Of a DNA stretch of 64,000 bases, positions 19,437 through 27,213 are shown piece after piece. Below the pieces are notes generated by a model. That model worked only from the letters and a program-made list of their open reading frames with translations, was not told the origin of the DNA and ran no database searches. Every line of letters starts with the position of its first letter. The first letter of the stretch is position 1. The stretch lies in NCBI RefSeq assembly GCF_000069185.1, contig NC_010397.1, positions 2,480,001-2,544,000 of the forward strand, written 5' to 3'. Both the position numbers and the translations under genes were made by a program. The DNA is from Mycobacteroides abscessus ATCC 19977. Its GTDB lineage: Bacteria > Actinomycetota > Actinomycetes > Mycobacteriales > Mycobacteriaceae.

Positions 19437-19853
19437 TCACGTGGTCAGCGGCGGTTCGCCGCGGGAATGGGCCTCTGCGAGCAGCGGTCGCACCACCTCG
19501 GCGAAAGTGTCCTCGCTCGGGTTGACCACGCACACCCATTTGGCGCCGCCGTATTCGGGATGCGGCAAGATCCGGTCGGACTCGGTGTAGTCGACGGCGC
19601 TCGTACGGGCGTTGCCGGGTACCAGCCGATCGAAAGTGTCACTGCTGACGCCGATATTGAGGCGGTATACCGACGGACGTCCCAAATCAGAGTAGGTATC
19701 GAAGACATCGTTGGACATCAGCGTGATCGCCGGTATCTTACGGTCGGCGCCCCGGAAGAAGAACCAATTGCCCTGCACCACCTCGTACTGAAGGTCGGGG
19801 AAGGTGGTGACGATGTATTCGATGACAGCGCCCTCGTCGATGCCCACGATCAT
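19437..19853 (-). CDS. DUF6194-like hypothetical protein
   Basis: 138 residues, soluble, with no signal peptide. The order of segments (an early WFFFRGADRKIPAITLM, central RPSVYRLNIGVSSDTFDRL, late HPEYGGAKWVCVVNPSEDTF) resembles the DUF6194 family seen in actinobacteria. Function unknown. It is divergent from cinA with only 31 nt between starts and convergent with the stress protein. Confidence 0.7.
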   Translation of the reverse strand: MIVGIDEGAVIEYIVTTFPDLQYEVVQGNWFFFRGADRKIPAITLMSNDVFDTYSDLGRPSVYRLNIGVSSDTFDRLVPGNARTSAVDYTESDRILPHPEYGGAKWVCVVNPSEDTFAEVVRPLLAEAHSRGEPPLTT

Positions 19854-19884
19854 GACACCGAACCTACCGGCCTAGGCTGCTGAC

Positions 19885-21147
19885 ATGTTGCGTGCGGGAA
19901 TCGTCGTCACGGGTACCGAGGTCCTCACCGGGCGGGTTGCGGACGCGAACGGACCATGGCTTGCCGAGCACCTGCGAAAGGTGGGGGTCGATGTCGCGCA
20001 CCTCTGCGTGTGTGGGGACCGCAGAGAAGATCTGCTGGCGCAGCTGAAGTTTCTCACCGATCAAGGTGTCGATTTGATCGTCACATCAGGCGGCTTGGGA
20101 CCCACCGCTGACGATATGACGCTGCCGACTGTTGCTGAATTTGCCGGAACCACACTTATTTTCGATGATGTGCTGGAGACGGCCATCATGGACCGGCTCC
20201 GGCCGATGGCCAATCGCTGGGAGAATGTCGATTGGGAGGCGCTGCGAGTCGGCATTGCCAAACAGGCGCTGGTGCCGGCCCGCGGACAGATATTGGACCC
20301 GGTGGGCACTGCTCCGGGTGCGATCATGAGCGCGGGAGACGTGCTTATCGTGGTGCTACCCGGACCACCACACGAACTGCAACGGATGTGGCAAACGGCG
20401 GTCAACGCCGCGCCGTTCCGCGCACTTGTGGGCGACGATGCCGCGGCCATCGAAGAGACGGTGCTGCGGTTGTACGGAATCACCGAGCCGGATATCGCCG
20501 AGACACTGCGCCTCGCCGAGAATGCACTGGGAGGCCTTGCCGCGCTGGAAATCACCACGTGTCTGCGGCGTAGTGAGGTCGAGGTGGTCACCCGGTTCGA
20601 CTCGTCCGCGCGGTCTGTCTGGCAGGGCCTCTACGAGTTCATTCGCGCCAGGCACGGCGTGGCGCTGTTCTCCTCCGATGGTTCGACCGTCGATGAGGTG
20701 GTGGCCGCGCTGCTGCACGGACGGCGGCTTGCTGTGGCGGAGTCATGCACCGCAGGGCTTTTGGGGGCGCGGATAGCGGATGTGCCGGGCTCTTCGGCGT
20801 ACTTCCTCGGCGGTGTCATCAGCTATGCCAATGATGTCAAGGTCGGTCAGCTGTGTGTGGACCCGGATCTGCTCGCCAGCCATGGTGCGGTATCACCGGA
20901 GGTCGCGGAGGCCATGGCCGACGGGGCACTGAAGGCATTGGGTGCCGATATCGCGGTGTCGACCACTGGCGTAGCCGGTCCAGGAGGCGGGTCGCCGGAT
21001 AAACCGGTGGGCACCGTGTGTTTCTGCGCCAAGACCGCGGCGGGCGAGAAGGCGGAACTACGGGTGGTTATCCCGGGAAACCGCAACCAAATTCGCGAGC
21101 GCGCCACTACTGTCGCCCTGCACCTGCTGCGCAGGCTGCTGTCGTAG
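19885..21147 (+). CDS. cinA: CinA-family protein (MoCF domain plus nicotinamide-nucleotide amidase domain)
   Basis: 420 residues. N-terminal domain (about 1-170) has the MoCF fold with GTEVLTGRVADANG and TSGGLGPTADDMT; this half is an ADP-ribose pyrophosphatase in characterised CinA. C-terminal domain (about 260-420) is PncC-like, with AESCTAGLLGARIADVPGSSAYFLGG and STTGVAGPGGG, which deamidates NMN. Full length with both active regions present, so a role in pyridine nucleotide salvage and repair is expected. M. tuberculosis has a full-length homologue. Confidence 0.95.
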   Translation: MLRAGIVVTGTEVLTGRVADANGPWLAEHLRKVGVDVAHLCVCGDRREDLLAQLKFLTDQGVDLIVTSGGLGPTADDMTLPTVAEFAGTTLIFDDVLETAIMDRLRPMANRWENVDWEALRVGIAKQALVPARGQILDPVGTAPGAIMSAGDVLIVVLPGPPHELQRMWQTAVNAAPFRALVGDDAAAIEETVLRLYGITEPDIAETLRLAENALGGLAALEITTCLRRSEVEVVTRFDSSARSVWQGLYEFIRARHGVALFSSDGSTVDEVVAALLHGRRLAVAESCTAGLLGARIADVPGSSAYFLGGVISYANDVKVGQLCVDPDLLASHGAVSPEVAEAMADGALKALGADIAVSTTGVAGPGGGSPDKPVGTVCFCAKTAAGEKAELRVVIPGNRNQIRERATTVALHLLRRLLS

Positions 21148-21149
21148 CA

Positions 21150-21953
21150 CTATTCCCCAAAGGGGGCGGCCTTGACGAGCATGGGGAAGGCCGCGTATCG
21201 GGTGAGCCACGCGGCGCGCCCGTTCGGCACTGCGGCGCTCTCGGCAGCCCACGCCCTGCGCATGTGCCGTTTGAAATCCAGCCGCGGATGTCGGTGCAGT
21301 AGCTCCTGCACCCACTCGGCATCCAGGTCCGACAGCCGCAGGCCGAATACGTCAGTTCCTGCCCCCGCTGAGACGAATCCACCCGGATCTGCGAGGTTGT
21401 CGCTGGCGCCCAGGGTTATATGCGCGGCGATCGCCGCGCCTACCGCCTCGGCACGGTCCGCGGGCGCCCCCTGAGTCATGACGAACCGGGCGGCGCGTTC
21501 GCCACCGACCACGGCGAAACATCGTCCAGGTGTCGGATGTTCCAGCTGCAGATCGTGCAGCAGGCTTGCGACGTACACGAGTTCGTCGTCGACCTGTATG
21601 TCATCCAGCTCGGCCAGTGCTTTGCCGAAGAAATAGGTGCGATACGAGTGCTCGAGCACGTGTGGGGTGACACAGTCGCGGGCTTCCTGCTCGGCCGCGC
21701 GCGCGAGTGTGGAATCGGGTACCACGATCGATCCGAACTCCACTCGGCCCAGCCCCCGCCGCCCGACCCGGGTCTTGACGGCGTCACTGACCATCCCCGG
21801 TAGCGCGCGGATCAGGCGCCCCAACAGCGCCCGCCGCTGAGCGGTCGAGACCGCCCCGCCGGTGCGGGTCGCCCAATGCCAATCCAATTCGACGGTTGCC
21901 ATGACTTCAGTGAAGATGGGCGCTTCGAATCCGACCAGTGGCGTGAATGCCAT
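21150..21953 (-). CDS. HD-domain metal-dependent phosphohydrolase-like protein
   Basis: 267 residues. The metal-binding set is visible as VLEHSYRTYFF (first His), VASLLHDLQLEH (the His-Asp pair) and AAHITLG downstream. This spacing resembles the cyanamide-hydratase/HD branch more than the long nucleotidases. Substrate unknown. GGAG lies before the ATG at 21953. It is divergent from the GlxA-type regulator (29 nt between starts), which may control it. It ends 2 nt from cinA. Confidence 0.8.
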   Translation of the reverse strand: MAFTPLVGFEAPIFTEVMATVELDWHWATRTGGAVSTAQRRALLGRLIRALPGMVSDAVKTRVGRRGLGRVEFGSIVVPDSTLARAAEQEARDCVTPHVLEHSYRTYFFGKALAELDDIQVDDELVYVASLLHDLQLEHPTPGRCFAVVGGERAARFVMTQGAPADRAEAVGAAIAAHITLGASDNLADPGGFVSAGAGTDVFGLRLSDLDAEWVQELLHRHPRLDFKRHMRRAWAAESAAVPNGRAAWLTRYAAFPMLVKAAPFGE

Positions 21954-21982
21954 AGATACTCCGATTCATGCCATAGTGAGGT

Positions 21983-22936
21983 ATGGGCACCAAGACGGTG
22001 GCAGCGCTGGCGCTCGACGGCGTGATCACCTACGACTTGGCGTGCGCCGTGCAGATGTTCCGCAGGGGGCCGGGACGTACCGGCCAGCCCGACGGTTTCG
22101 ATCTGGTGACTTGTGGCCATCGGCCTGGAAGTGTCTGGACGCCAGATGGTTTCCATCTCGATGTGGAACATGGCGTCGACACGCTCGAGGCTGCGGATAT
22201 CGTCGTCGTGCCCGCACGTGCCCCACATGACCACCCGCCTCCGGATGACGTGTTGAACGCGTTGCGGGGCGCGCATCAGCGTGGAGCCGTGGTGCTCAGC
22301 ATCTGTCTGGGTGCGTTTGTCCTGGCTGCCGCAGGCCTGTTGGACGGACGTCCCGCCACGACGCATTGGGAGTACTGCGACGATATGCGCAGGTTGTATC
22401 CGCGGGTCGAGCTGCGGCCCGACGCGTTGTACGTCGATGACGGCGACATCCTGACCTCGGCGGGATTGTCGGCGGGTATGGACCTGTGCCTGCATGTGGT
22501 GCGGCGTGAACTCGGTGCGGCGGCGGCATCCGATTTGGCTCGCTGGAACGTCATGGCGCCACATCGCGATGGCGGCCAGGCTCAGTTCATCCCGCCCGTC
22601 AGGACCGCCCTCGGTGCCGGCGGTCTGGGGCCGACATTGAGCTGGGCGGCCGAGCGTCTCGCCGAGATCGATGATGTGTCGGCACTGGCGAGGCATGCGC
22701 ATCTGAGTCTTCGCACCTTCAACCGCCGATTCGCGGAAGAAGTGGGCACCACGCCCAAGCGGTGGCTCGACGTGCAGCGGGCGACGCGAGCTCGTGAACT
22801 GCTTGAGAATACCGATATGACCGTGGAATCCATTGCCGCGCAATGTGGATTTGGCAGTGTCGCCGCCATGAGGACGCATCTGCGCCGGGTCACGGCGACC
22901 ACACCGAGCGCCTACCGCCGGGCGTTTCGGCGGTAG
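21983..22936 (+). CDS. GlxA-type AraC-family transcriptional regulator
   Basis: 317 residues. The N-terminal half (to about 190) is a DJ-1/PfpI-like sensor domain with VVLSICLGAFVLAAAGLLDGR, where the Cys is the nucleophile-elbow position. The C-terminal 100 residues hold two AraC helix-turn-helices: ARHAHLSLRTFNRRFAEEVGTTPKRW and SIAAQCGFGSVAAMRTHLRR. The ligand is unknown. The divergent HD-protein gene is the natural first target. Confidence 0.9.
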   Translation: MGTKTVAALALDGVITYDLACAVQMFRRGPGRTGQPDGFDLVTCGHRPGSVWTPDGFHLDVEHGVDTLEAADIVVVPARAPHDHPPPDDVLNALRGAHQRGAVVLSICLGAFVLAAAGLLDGRPATTHWEYCDDMRRLYPRVELRPDALYVDDGDILTSAGLSAGMDLCLHVVRRELGAAAASDLARWNVMAPHRDGGQAQFIPPVRTALGAGGLGPTLSWAAERLAEIDDVSALARHAHLSLRTFNRRFAEEVGTTPKRWLDVQRATRARELLENTDMTVESIAAQCGFGSVAAMRTHLRRVTATTPSAYRRAFRR

Positions 22937-22942
22937 GCGCTC
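22906..22942. terminator. Bidirectional hairpin between regulator and pirin genes
   Basis: Perfect 15-bp GC-rich inverted repeat (22906-22920 and 22928-22942) with a 7-nt loop. It covers the stop of the GlxA-type gene and ends 4 nt before the pirin stop, so it can terminate both convergent transcripts. Confidence 0.8.
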
Positions 22943-22946
22943 GCGA

Positions 22947-23927
22947 TCAGCGCGCGACGTGCGGCATCAAGGCGTTGGGCGGAATGGCGCCGAACCGGCC
23001 GGCCTGGTAGTCCTCGACCGCCTGGATCAGCTCGGCCTTGGTGTTCATCACGAACGGGCCGTAGGCCACCACTCGCTCGCGGATCGGCTGTCCGCCGAGC
23101 AGTAGCACCTCCATGGCGGGGCGATTTCCATCCTGGTCCTCGTCGGCCTGCACCGTGATTCGGTCACCGGGGCCCAGCACCGCGAGTTGGCCCTGCTCGA
23201 TGGGATGCCCCAGCGCGCCGACGGTGCCACGTCCGGAGAGCACGTAGACGAGTGCGTTGAACTCCCGATTCCACGGCACATTCAATTGCGCTCCCGGCTG
23301 AATCGTCGCATGCGCCAGGGTAATTGGAGTGTGCGTGCTACCCGGGCCATGATGTGGGCCGATATCTCCGGCGATGATCCGCACCAGTGCTCCGCCATCG
23401 GGCGAGCTGACCAGAGTGGTCTGTGCTCCCTCGATCGCCTGGTATGCCGGTGTCAGGAACTTATCGCGGGCCGGAAGGTTGACCCACAGCTGGATGCCGT
23501 GGAAGGTTCCCCCACTTTCCACCAATTCGGCTGGGGGAGTCTCGATATGAAGGATCCCGGACCCGGCCGTCATCCATTGGGTGGCGCCGTCATGGATGAG
23601 CCCGCCGCCGCCGTGTGAGTCCTGATGGGCGAACCTTCCGTCGATCATGTAGGTGACGGTTTCGAAGCCGCGATGGGGGTGCCAACTCGTCCCGCGCGGT
23701 TCGCCGGGTTCGTATTCGACCTCACCCATCTGATCCATGTGGATGAACGGGTCCAACTCGGAGGACGGCACGCCGGCGAAGGCGCGGACGACGGGGAAGC
23801 CTTCCCCTTCGTATCCGCGGGGTCCCGTGGTGATGGACCGTACCGGACGTTCGGTGTCGGCGGGTTCGGGGACTGGGATGCGCGGCAGGGTCAGGGCCTC
23901 CATCGCCGACACAGTGATAGCTGGCAT
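22947..23927 (-). CDS. Pirin-family bicupin protein
   Basis: 326 residues. The N-terminal cupin has the pirin signature: FIHMDQMG, then GTSWHPHRGFETVTYMIDG with the metal His residues, then DSHGGGGLIHDGATQWMTAGSGILHIE. The C-terminal cupin follows from about residue 180. Pirins are metal-binding and some have quercetinase activity; the role here is unknown. A perfect AAGGAGG lies 6 nt before the ATG at 23927. Confidence 0.92.
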   Translation of the reverse strand: MPAITVSAMEALTLPRIPVPEPADTERPVRSITTGPRGYEGEGFPVVRAFAGVPSSELDPFIHMDQMGEVEYEPGEPRGTSWHPHRGFETVTYMIDGRFAHQDSHGGGGLIHDGATQWMTAGSGILHIETPPAELVESGGTFHGIQLWVNLPARDKFLTPAYQAIEGAQTTLVSSPDGGALVRIIAGDIGPHHGPGSTHTPITLAHATIQPGAQLNVPWNREFNALVYVLSGRGTVGALGHPIEQGQLAVLGPGDRITVQADEDQDGNRPAMEVLLLGGQPIRERVVAYGPFVMNTKAELIQAVEDYQAGRFGAIPPNALMPHVAR

Positions 23928-23994
23928 GCAAACCTCCTTGAGGGCTGTGGTTCTATGCCTGCATTAACCGGACCGCAGTCCGCTTTATTCCGCT

Positions 23995-24591
23995 TCATTC
24001 CGCGTGGGTCGCTAGCGCCGCCAGCGCCGAGGTGGCCGCGGCAGCGACCGTCTCGCCCGCGGCGAACAGCGGTTCGGGATCGCGCAACGCACGGCTCAGC
24101 ACGAATGCGCCCTCCAGGCCGGTGATGAATCCCAGTATGAGCCGGCGGCGGGTACCGGGCGGTAGTCCGGTGTCGGCGATTCGCTCGGTGCCCTGCTCGA
24201 TCCAGTCTGTGAAGACCTCGGCGGTGGCATGCCGTAAATCTTCGTCGGTGCTTGCGACTTCCAGTGCGATCGTCGCAATCGGGCAGGCGTCGGTGTAGTC
24301 CGTGGCGATGAGATTATCGGCGGCCGCGGCGAATGCGGTGCGAATGGTCGCGGCCAGGTCGGGGCCATTCTGATCGAAGACCGCCAGCACCAGGTCCCGA
24401 TACATCGCGCCGGCGGCACGGATTGCCTCGTCAGCCAGCTGTGCCTTACCCCCGGGAAAGAAGTGATAGATCGACCCGAAGGGCGCCCCCGCGCTCTGCG
24501 CGATCTGCTTGAGCCCGGTGCCGGTCATGCCCTGCCTGCGGAAGAGCTCGCAGGTGGCGGCGACTATTCGGTCGCGAGTGTTTGCCGGCAT
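23995..24591 (-). CDS. TetR-family regulator (LmrA/YxaF-like)
   Basis: 198 residues. N-terminal helix-turn-helix: TRDRIVAATCELFRRQG, then TGTGLKQIAQSAGAPFGSIYHFFPGGKAQL. The segment after the HTH and the C-terminal half match the LmrA/YxaF subgroup. It is divergent from a DUF4345 membrane protein, and a 12-bp perfect palindrome lies between them (24655-24666), so it probably represses both. Confidence 0.9.
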   Translation of the reverse strand: MPANTRDRIVAATCELFRRQGMTGTGLKQIAQSAGAPFGSIYHFFPGGKAQLADEAIRAAGAMYRDLVLAVFDQNGPDLAATIRTAFAAAADNLIATDYTDACPIATIALEVASTDEDLRHATAEVFTDWIEQGTERIADTGLPPGTRRRLILGFITGLEGAFVLSRALRDPEPLFAAGETVAAAATSALAALATHAE

Positions 24592-24654
24592 CGCATGTCC
24601 CTCCGGATGTTTGAACAGTCTTGTATCCGCCTACCACGCATTGTACGGTCTCTC

Positions 24655-24666
24655 TAGAACGTTCTA
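24655..24666. promoter_or_regulatory. Probable TetR operator TAGAACGTTCTA
   Basis: Perfect 12-bp palindrome in the 108-nt space between the divergent TetR gene (start 24591) and the DUF4345 gene (start 24700). Position and symmetry fit a TetR dimer site. Confidence 0.65.
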
Positions 24667-24699
24667 TCAATTCCGTCAGGCATCGGGAAGGGCGTAGAG

Positions 24700-25080
24700 A
24701 TGGACAAAGTACTCAAGTATCTGGCCATTCTGACCGGCGTGACGTGTCTGGCCATCGGGCTGTACCACGTCGTCGGGGGTCCTCAGACGGTCTTCGGCGG
24801 GGGCGAGGTCAACGCGAGCACCGACAGCCAGGAGCGGTTCTTCGCTGGCCTCTTCGCCGTCTACGGAGCTGCGTGGATTTGGGTGGCGCGTCTGGTTCCG
24901 ATCCCCGGTATCGCGATCCGACTGCTGGCGGCGGGGCTTTTCGCCGGCGGGCTCGGACGAGGCGTCTCGCTGATCGACAAGGGCCAGCCGCATCCGTTCT
25001 GGATTGCCATGCTGGTGGTCGAAATCGTCATTCCGGCACTGTTTTTCGCCATCGCGGGCGCTGGTGCGAAGGCGCGTTGA
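24700..25080 (+). CDS. DUF4345 small membrane protein
   Basis: 126 residues with four predicted helices. The segments AIGLYHVVGGPQTVFGG, then QERFFAGLFAVYGAAWIWVAR, match the DUF4345 family. No catalytic residues are apparent. Likely regulated by the divergent TetR through the palindrome 34 nt upstream. Confidence 0.8.
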   Translation: MDKVLKYLAILTGVTCLAIGLYHVVGGPQTVFGGGEVNASTDSQERFFAGLFAVYGAAWIWVARLVPIPGIAIRLLAAGLFAGGLGRGVSLIDKGQPHPFWIAMLVVEIVIPALFFAIAGAGAKAR

Positions 25081-25119
25081 CACCGCAAAAACAATATGCG
25101 AGTTCAGATTTCGCAACCG

Positions 25120-25170
25120 CTAGAGTGCGTAGTACGGGCAGCATCGGTGCTCCCCGATAGGGCACTCTAG
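25120..25170 (+). promoter_or_regulatory. Structured 5' leader before an F420-type oxidoreductase
   Basis: Nested dyads. An outer 9-bp perfect stem pairs CTAGAGTGC (25120-25128) with GCACTCTAG (25162-25170). An inner 5-bp stem pairs ATCGG (25143-25147) with CCGAT (25154-25158). The 3' outer arm runs into the AGGAGG of the next gene, so opening and closing of the stem could control ribosome access. It could also be a protein operator. Confidence 0.5.
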
Positions 25171-25179
25171 GAGGAATCT

Positions 25180-26052
25180 ATGCGGTTCACCTTCGCCGAG
25201 GCGATGACCGACCCCTCGTACTACATCCCGTTGGCCCAGGCTGCCGAGGCCGCTGGATATGACGGCATGACCATCGCCGACAGCCTGGCGTATCCCTATG
25301 AGTCGGACGCGAAATATCCGTATACGCCCGACGGGAACCGTGAATTCCTCGAGGGCAAACCGTTTATCGAAGCGCTGACCCTTACCGCGGCCCTTGGTGC
25401 CGTGACCTCGACACTGCGGTTCAACATCTTCGTTCTCAAGCTACCGATCCGCCCTCCTGCGCTGGTGGCCAAGCAGGCCTCTTCCATCGCGGCGTTGACG
25501 GGCAACCGCCTTGGCCTGGGCGTGGGCACCAGCCCCTGGCCCGAGGACTATGAGCTGATGAATGTGCCATTCGCCAAGCGCGGCAAGCGCATGGACGAGT
25601 GCATCGAGATCATCCAGGGACTTACCACCGGCGACTACTTCGAGTTCCACGGCGAGTTCTACGACATTCCCAAGACCAAGATGTGCCCCGCGCCCACAGC
25701 ACCCATCCCGATCCTCGTCGGTGGCCATGCCGATGCGGCGCTGCGGCGCGCGGCCCGGTGCGACGGTTGGATGCACGGCGGCGGCACCGAGGACCTGGAC
25801 GAGCTGTTGGCCACGTTGAACAAGTTCCGCGAAGAGGAAGGGACGGTCGAGAAGCCGTTCGAGGTGCACGTCATCTCCGTCGACGGGTTCACGGTGGACG
25901 GCGTAAAGCGCCTCGAAGATAAGGGTGTCACCGATGTCATCGTCGGCTTCCGCATTCCCTACATCGTCGGACCGGATACCGAGCCGCTGGACACCAAGAT
26001 CCGCAACCTGGAGAGCTTCGCCGAACACGTCATTTCCAAGGTGAATCCCTGA
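25180..26052 (+). CDS. LLM-class F420-dependent oxidoreductase
   Basis: 290 residues with a luciferase-like barrel. Typical segments are MRFTFAEAMTDPSYYIPLAQ, FNIFVLKLPIRPPALVAKQ, GNRLGLGVGTSPWPEDYELM and APIPILVGGHADAALRRAAR. AGGAGG lies 7 nt before the ATG. It appears to be monocistronic, and its leader can fold (25120-25170). The substrate is unknown. It is distinct from the LLM enzymes at 7719 and 53320. Confidence 0.9.
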   Translation: MRFTFAEAMTDPSYYIPLAQAAEAAGYDGMTIADSLAYPYESDAKYPYTPDGNREFLEGKPFIEALTLTAALGAVTSTLRFNIFVLKLPIRPPALVAKQASSIAALTGNRLGLGVGTSPWPEDYELMNVPFAKRGKRMDECIEIIQGLTTGDYFEFHGEFYDIPKTKMCPAPTAPIPILVGGHADAALRRAARCDGWMHGGGTEDLDELLATLNKFREEEGTVEKPFEVHVISVDGFTVDGVKRLEDKGVTDVIVGFRIPYIVGPDTEPLDTKIRNLESFAEHVISKVNP

Positions 26053-26152
26053 CCCTTCTCCTCTTTACATCTACTCGCGAGTGGCAGGGCCTACCCGCTC
26101 CGGTCATCTCCAGGTTTCTGTGGCAGGGTGTGGGCCGCATTGCTGCCCAGCC

Positions 26153-26208
26153 CCCGGGATAACACCCGCCCGGCCCACCCGGGATAACACCCGCCCAGCC
26201 CACCCGGG
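26153..26208. repeat. 25-bp direct tandem repeat upstream of uppP
   Basis: Two copies (26153-26177 and 26178-26202) differing at one base, plus the first six bases of a third (26203-26208). Each begins CCCGGGATAACACCCGCCC. The partial copy runs into the uppP Shine-Dalgarno, so the array lies in the promoter or 5' leader of uppP. Copy number may vary between strains. Confidence 0.85.
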
Positions 26209-26217
26209 AGGAAACCA

Positions 26218-27213
26218 TTGCCCGCGTTGACCTACACCCAGGCCATCGTCATCGGTGCCCTGCAGGGTGTCACCGAGCTGTTTCCCGTGTCCAGCCTCGG
26301 CCATTCGGTACTCGTACCGGCTTGGATCGGTGGTTCGTGGCAGCAGCTCGTGACGCAGGGCGATTCGGATTCCGGCACTCCGTATCTTGCCTTCGTCGTC
26401 GGGTTGCACGTGGCCACCGCGCTAGCGCTGCTGGTCTTCTACTGGCGCGACTGGGTGGGCATCATCGGGGGACTGATCACTTCGGTACGTATCCGAAAGG
26501 TCGAGACCTCCACGCAGCGGCTCGGCTGGCTGATCGTGGTCGCGACGATCCCGGTGGGATTGCTCGGGCTGCTACTTGAGCACTCACTGCGCACCTTGTT
26601 CGCGAAACCCGGCGCGGCTGCCGTGTTCCTCTTTCTCAACGGTCTCCTGTTGGCAGGAGCCGAGGTTTTACGCAGGCAGCAGGTAGTTCGGGCCGGCAAC
26701 GGGCTTGGCGCCGAAGGCGCCAAGCAGATCACCGACTTGGGCTACCCGGACGCGGGCACCATCGGCCTGGCGCAGAGTCTGGCGCTGCTCGCCGGCATCA
26801 GCCGCTCGGGCGTGGCGATGGTCGGTGGATTGCTTCGTGGCCTGGACCACGAGGATTCCGCGAAGTTCGCATTCTTGCTGGCTACCCCGGTGATCCTGGC
26901 CGCGGGAGTGCTGAAGCTACCGACGCTGGCCGGCCCACAGGGCGAGGGCATTCTCGGTCAGGTCCTGGTGGGTTCGTTGGTGGCGGCCATGGCAGCTTAT
27001 CTGGCAGTGCGCTTCCTTACCAAGTACTTTCACACCAGAACGCTCGTTCCCGTTCGCGGTGTACTGCTTGGTGGCCGGCGGGGTGTCGACGGTGCATTTT
27101 CTCTAGCCGGTGGCACCCGGGGTGCGGATCTGCGCGGCCAGCCAGGGCAACGCGTCCGAGAAGGTTCGGCTGGCGAATTGCCAGGTGTGGCCGCTGATCA
27201 TCTGGTGAATTGA
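26218..27213 (+). CDS. uppP: Undecaprenyl-diphosphatase UppP/BacA, 3' end frameshifted
   Basis: Integral membrane enzyme that recycles undecaprenyl pyrophosphate to the monophosphate for cell-wall synthesis. TTG start, with GGAGG 6 nt upstream. Motifs: QGVTELFPVSSLGH (residues 16-29) and GISRSGVAMVGG. The frame is normal to VRFLTKYFHTRTLVP near 27049. There CCCG replaces the CCG expected, and the rest reads as a foreign tail of about 50 residues to 27213, crossing the end of the opposite gene. Dropping one C restores FAVYCLVAGGV and a stop at 27104-27106, giving about 295 residues. The catalytic regions are upstream of the shift. It is either a real indel or a sequencing error. Confidence 0.88.
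   Translation: MPALTYTQAIVIGALQGVTELFPVSSLGHSVLVPAWIGGSWQQLVTQGDSDSGTPYLAFVVGLHVATALALLVFYWRDWVGIIGGLITSVRIRKVETSTQRLGWLIVVATIPVGLLGLLLEHSLRTLFAKPGAAAVFLFLNGLLLAGAEVLRRQQVVRAGNGLGAEGAKQITDLGYPDAGTIGLAQSLALLAGISRSGVAMVGGLLRGLDHEDSAKFAFLLATPVILAAGVLKLPTLAGPQGEGILGQVLVGSLVAAMAAYLAVRFLTKYFHTRTLVPVRGVLLGGRRGVDGAFSLAGGTRGADLRGQPGQRVREGSAGELPGVAADHLVN

Noticed and set aside
27107..27213. Foreign C-terminal tail of UppP as a functional extension
   Set aside because: It is simply the antisense of the neighbouring hydrolase 3' end and the family end is visible one frame away.
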